Source: Flavihumibacter cheonanensis (GTDB lineage: Bacteria; Bacteroidota; Bacteroidia; Chitinophagales; Chitinophagaceae). From it: DNA of 64,000 nucleotides. Below are positions 61,449 through 64,000 of the stretch, piece by piece. A program made the position numbers and the translations under genes. The stretch covers positions 291,854-355,853 of the forward strand of contig NZ_JAKRWF010000003.1 in assembly GCF_022352215.1 (NCBI RefSeq). Direction: 5' to 3'. A model generated the notes under the pieces. It worked only from the letters and a program-made list of their open reading frames with translations. It was not told where the DNA came from and did no database searches. Numbering within the stretch: the stretch's first letter is position 1; the number at the start of each line of letters is the position of its first letter.

Positions 61449-62900
61449 ATGAAAATAGCTGTAGCCAAAGGTGATGGAATAGGCCCGGAAATCATGGATG
61501 CCGTTTTGCGCATTTTTGATGCAAACCAGGTTCCCCTCGAATATGAATTTGTAGAAATGGGTAAATGGGTGTTTGACAAAGGTTATTCCAATGGAATGAC
61601 ACCGGAAGCCCAGCAAACAATCGAAAACCTTTCCATTCTTTTCAAAGGACCAATGGAAACTCCGAAGGGCAAAGGTGTTAAAAGCGTGAATGTTACCGCA
61701 CGTAAAACCTGGAATACATATGCTAATAAAAGAGCATTCCAAACCCTTCATGGAGTAGATACCGTATTCAGCAAAGCTGGAATACCCATTGACCTCACCA
61801 TCGTTCGTGAGAACATTGAAGATACCTATGGCGGCATCGAACATATGCTTACCCATGATGTGGCACTCAGTCGCCGTTTCATCACCCGACCCGGAAGTCT
61901 GCAGGTTATTAAATACGCTTTTGAAATGGCCAGTAAAAACGGTGCCCGCCGGATTACCTGTGGCCACAAGGCAAACATTATGAAAATTACCGATGGATTA
62001 TTCCTGGAGGTATTTTATGAAGTTGCCAAACAGTATCCGCATCTGAAAGCCGATGATGTAATTGTGGACGATCTCTGTATGAAACTGGTTAGTCGCCCAA
62101 ATGAATTTGACGTGGTGGTATTGACCAACCTTCAGGGAGATATTGTAAGTGATTTGTGTGCCGGACTGGTAGGCGGACTTGGATTTGCCCCCTCTGCCAA
62201 TATCGGTGATCACATCTGTATTTTCGAAGCAGTTCACGGAACCGCTCCTGATATCGCTGGTAAAAATATCGCCAACCCAACCGCCCTGTTATTGAGTGGC
62301 ATTGCTATGCTTCGACACCTGGGACTTATGGAAAATGCAGCTGTAATCGAAAACGCATTGCTATACACGCTGGAATCAGGTGTGCATACGGGTGATTTCG
62401 GCGACAAATCCAAACCTTCCGTTAATACCACAGAATTTGCAGACGCGATTATCGGCAATATCGGCAAAACCCCAGCACATGGTGCCCGCCCAATTCTGCC
62501 GAATAAACCGATAACTCAAACCGTTTACAAGTTGGAAAAGAACCCGCTTATCATGTCTGAAGAGCTGGAAAATGAAATGATTGTTGGGGTCGATATGTTT
62601 ATTGAAAGCTTTGAACAACCCCAGGAAGTTGCAGATAAATGCCTGAAGCATACCGGCGACCTTTTTAAACTGGTTACCATTAGTAACAGGGGCACCCAGG
62701 TTTGGCCTAAAGGCTCTGTCTTCACCAATCTTATCAACCAATATCGATGCCGTTTCGAAAGTATTGGAGAGGCACCACTTACACAAACAGATGTGCTGGA
62801 ATTATACAAGCGTCTCATGGTTGATTTTAAAATCTGTTCAACTGAATTACTGAACATGTGGGATGGCAAAAAGGCTTATAGTCTTGCGCAGGGACAATAG
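61449..62900 (+). CDS. icd: NADP-dependent isocitrate dehydrogenase, long type
   Basis: A 483-residue enzyme of the isocitrate/isopropylmalate dehydrogenase family. KIAVAKGDGIGPEIMDAVLR is the N-terminal motif, IVRENIEDTYGGIEHML contains the substrate loop, DDLCMKLVSRPNEFDVVVLTNLQGDIVSDLCAGLVGGLGFAPSANIG (landmarks NLQGDIVSDL and APSANIG) is the metal site, and EAVHGTAPDIAGKNIANP is the cofactor region. A C-terminal domain of about 150 residues makes it longer than E. coli Icd (416), as in Thermus and many bacteroidetes. It makes 2-oxoglutarate in the TCA cycle. Confidence 0.93.
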   Translation: MKIAVAKGDGIGPEIMDAVLRIFDANQVPLEYEFVEMGKWVFDKGYSNGMTPEAQQTIENLSILFKGPMETPKGKGVKSVNVTARKTWNTYANKRAFQTLHGVDTVFSKAGIPIDLTIVRENIEDTYGGIEHMLTHDVALSRRFITRPGSLQVIKYAFEMASKNGARRITCGHKANIMKITDGLFLEVFYEVAKQYPHLKADDVIVDDLCMKLVSRPNEFDVVVLTNLQGDIVSDLCAGLVGGLGFAPSANIGDHICIFEAVHGTAPDIAGKNIANPTALLLSGIAMLRHLGLMENAAVIENALLYTLESGVHTGDFGDKSKPSVNTTEFADAIIGNIGKTPAHGARPILPNKPITQTVYKLEKNPLIMSEELENEMIVGVDMFIESFEQPQEVADKCLKHTGDLFKLVTISNRGTQVWPKGSVFTNLINQYRCRFESIGEAPLTQTDVLELYKRLMVDFKICSTELLNMWDGKKAYSLAQGQ

Positions 62901-62902
62901 GA

Positions 62903-62930
62903 AGTGAAAGGTGAAAGGTGAAAAGTGAAA
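62903..62930 (+). repeat. Heptad repeat tract H (4 units) after icd
   Basis: Units AGTGAAA, GGTGAAA, GGTGAAA and AGTGAAA begin three bases after the icd stop and end exactly where the icd terminator stem begins. Confidence 0.85.
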
Positions 62931-62960
62931 ATGCCGGTTCTGATGGAGCCGGCATTTTTT
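62931..62960 (+). terminator. Terminator of icd
   Basis: ATGCCGG pairs with CCGGCAT around an 11-nt loop and is followed by a T-run. It directly follows heptad tract H. Confidence 0.88.
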
Positions 62961-62971
62961 ATGAATAAAAG

Positions 62972-63211
62972 CTAGAAAGGTAATTTGCGGGTAATGGCGA
63001 AGGAGACAAAGGAAACCGCTACCATTGTGATAATTGCCAGAAGTAGCAACAAACGACCTCTTCGTTCAACTTCCGGATTTTTATCACGGCGGCCTTCATA
63101 CCAGGTATAACCACTATACAACGATAACAGTACGGCACAAACGAAGATCAGTTGATAAAGGCCCCAGGCCGCCCCTCCGGCGTCTAACAAGAATATATGT
63201 AATAAGCTCAT
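62972..63211 (-). CDS. Small membrane protein with two to three helices
   Basis: A 79-residue protein. A first hydrophobic stretch (GLYQLIFVCAVLLSLYSGYTWYE) and a last one (LLLLLAIITMVAVSFVSFAIT) flank a charged loop (EGRRDKNPEVERRGR). The start MSLLHIFLLDAGGAAWG is also hydrophobic. No family is recognised. It is 29 bp after the SUI1 gene on the same strand and probably co-transcribed with it and nadC. Confidence 0.65.
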   Translation of the reverse strand: MSLLHIFLLDAGGAAWGLYQLIFVCAVLLSLYSGYTWYEGRRDKNPEVERRGRLLLLLAIITMVAVSFVSFAITRKLPF

Positions 63212-63240
63212 GTAATTAATAGAATTGCTAAAGGCTATTA

Positions 63241-63588
63241 TCAGCCGCCCATTTTTTTGGTTTTGGCATATCCGTTTTTAAGCAACCAGGCCAGTACTTT
63301 CTCACGCTGGTCTCCCTGCACCAGGATTTCACCATCTTTAGCGGAGCCACCAGTCCCACAATAGTTTTTCAATTGTTTTCCCAGGCTTTCCAAATCCTCT
63401 TCCGTACCAATGAAACCCGTAACCACCGTTACAGCCTTTCCTCCCCGCTGTTTGGTTTCAAGCCGAACCCGCAATACCTGTTGCGAAGGAGCCAACGTTT
63501 CCTGGGAATGCTGCTCCTCCTCCATTCTGAAATTTGGATCTGTCGAATACACAAACCCGAACTTATCACCTTTATGTTTCTTACTCAT
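63241..63588 (-). CDS. SUI1/YciH-type translation factor
   Basis: About 115 residues. VRLETKQRGGKAVTVVTGF and LESLGKQLKNYCGTGGSAKDGEILVQGDQREKV (landmarks QLKNYCGTGGSAK and EILVQGDQ) are the SUI1/eIF1 signature, and FGFVYSTDPNF is the usual bacterial YciH N-terminus. Its E. coli relative affects start-codon selection on the 30S subunit. The open frame includes an ATG at 63603, but that lies in a heptad repeat; the ATG at 63588, one base from the repeat end, gives MSKKHKGDKFGF. Confidence 0.9.
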   Translation of the reverse strand: MSKKHKGDKFGFVYSTDPNFRMEEEQHSQETLAPSQQVLRVRLETKQRGGKAVTVVTGFIGTEEDLESLGKQLKNYCGTGGSAKDGEILVQGDQREKVLAWLLKNGYAKTKKMGG

Positions 63589-63589
63589 A

Positions 63590-63617
63590 ATTTTACTTTT
63601 CATGTCTGACGTCTCAC
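63590..63617 (-). repeat. Heptad repeat tract I (4 units) between nadC and SUI1
   Basis: On the minus strand GTGAGAC, GTCAGAC, ATGAAAA and GTAAAAT. The order GTGAGAC then GTCAGAC matches tracts B and C. It gives nadC its stop codon and ends one base before the SUI1 ATG at 63588. Confidence 0.85.
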
Positions 63618-64000
63618 CTCTTCATCGCCTTCAAACTCAAATCCACACTTTTCGCCTGGTGTATCAGGGCGCCGACACTAACAAAATCCACCCCGGTTTT
63701 TGCATACTCAAGCAAGTTGGTAAGATTGATTCCTCCACTTGCCTCTGTTTCAAAATCCTTTCCGATCATAGGCAGTGCATCGGCTATCATATCCGGAGTA
63801 AAATTATCCAACATGATTCGAAATACTTTTCCTTTTCCGCAAGCCACCAATTCTTTCACATCCCCCAGGCTCCTTGTTTCCACTTCAATTAGTAGTCCGG
63901 GTGCCTTATCCTGAACATATTGCCAGGCCTTTTCAACCGCTTTGGTTATGCCTCCGCAATAATCGACATGATTATCTTTTAACATAATCATGTCGTATAG
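63614..64000 (-). CDS. nadC: Nicotinate-nucleotide pyrophosphorylase, N-terminal part outside window
   Basis: The last 128 residues of NadC (quinolinate phosphoribosyltransferase). MLKDNHVDYCGGI is the conserved active-site Lys/Asp/Asn/His block, VEVETRSLGDVKELVACGK-like strands (LIEVETRSLGDVKELV) hold the next catalytic Glu, and MLDNFTPDMIADAL, FETEASGGINLTNLLEYA and GVDFVSVGALIHQAKSVDLSL complete the barrel. It converts quinolinate to nicotinate mononucleotide in NAD synthesis. The frame is open to the window edge. The final Arg and TGA stop fall in a heptad repeat. Confidence 0.93.
   Translation of the reverse strand, partial: LYDMIMLKDNHVDYCGGITKAVEKAWQYVQDKAPGLLIEVETRSLGDVKELVACGKGKVFRIMLDNFTPDMIADALPMIGKDFETEASGGINLTNLLEYAKTGVDFVSVGALIHQAKSVDLSLKAMKR

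Overview
This window is a typical stretch of a Bacteroidota chromosome, most likely from the Chitinophagaceae or a close family. The support is: secreted proteins with type IX secretion (T9SS) C-terminal sorting domains, TonB-dependent receptors with an N-terminal carboxypeptidase-regulatory-like domain, promoters with the TAnnTTTG -7 box, almost no Shine-Dalgarno sequences, and bacteroidete family members such as DUF5690, the long isocitrate dehydrogenase and stand-alone SUI1. No rRNA, tRNA, CRISPR array, transposase or prophage gene was found. Gene content is mostly housekeeping, so the unusual material lies in the intergenic DNA.

Layout. 1-7750: DUF3108 protein (cut by the edge), flippase-like membrane protein, ruvC, HIT protein, secreted protein, GH78 rhamnosidase, greA, 2-hydroxyacid dehydrogenase and rsmA. 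7829-8920: pdxA. 8928-21771: a giant T9SS calcium-repeat protein, then a seven-gene block (TonB receptor, TPR-like protein, membrane protein, winged-helix regulator, ABC ATPase and permease, LolA-like protein), a 49-residue membrane peptide and two more secreted proteins. 22080-26320: ATP synthase genes atpB-E-F-H-A without atpG. 26759-30769: ABC exporter and a large periplasmic protein. 30914-43064: a phosphate-type region with a PhoB/PhoR-like pair, EEP-family hydrolase, DUF5690 transporter, lipoproteins, TonB receptor, OprP-type porin, DUF47 protein and Pit transporter. 43160-46098: rfbA, galE and a lone transketolase C-terminal subunit. 46130-47895: ECF sigma factor, putative anti-sigma factor and a Spy-like protein. 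47897-54621: metallo-hydrolase and the cell-shape operon mreBCD-mrdA-rodA. 54775-64000: GH29 fucosidase, tryptophan dioxygenase, purD, peptide transporter, a four-helix-bundle gene inside a repeat-bounded element, apaG, icd, a SUI1 protein and partial nadC.

Two non-coding systems stand out. First, a dispersed family of 7-bp-periodic tracts (units such as GTGAGAC, GGTGAAA, GAATTAT) occupies at least ten intergenic sites. Tracts often occur as inverted pairs. Several supply the stop codon of the upstream gene, and two run up to the start codon of the next gene. One inverted pair encloses a four-helix-bundle (23S-IVP/Avd-like) gene, which suggests a mobile or formerly mobile element family whose other copies lack cargo.

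Second, direct repeats with an exact 11-bp period (core GTTACC/GTTAAC) lie exactly 10 bp upstream of TAnnTTTG boxes at two promoters, and related repeats occur between the porin and DUF47-Pit genes. This is the geometry of a Pho box, close to genes for a PhoB/PhoR-like pair, so these are candidate operators of a bacteroidete phosphate-starvation regulon. All functional assignments rest on motif recognition by eye; no database search was run.
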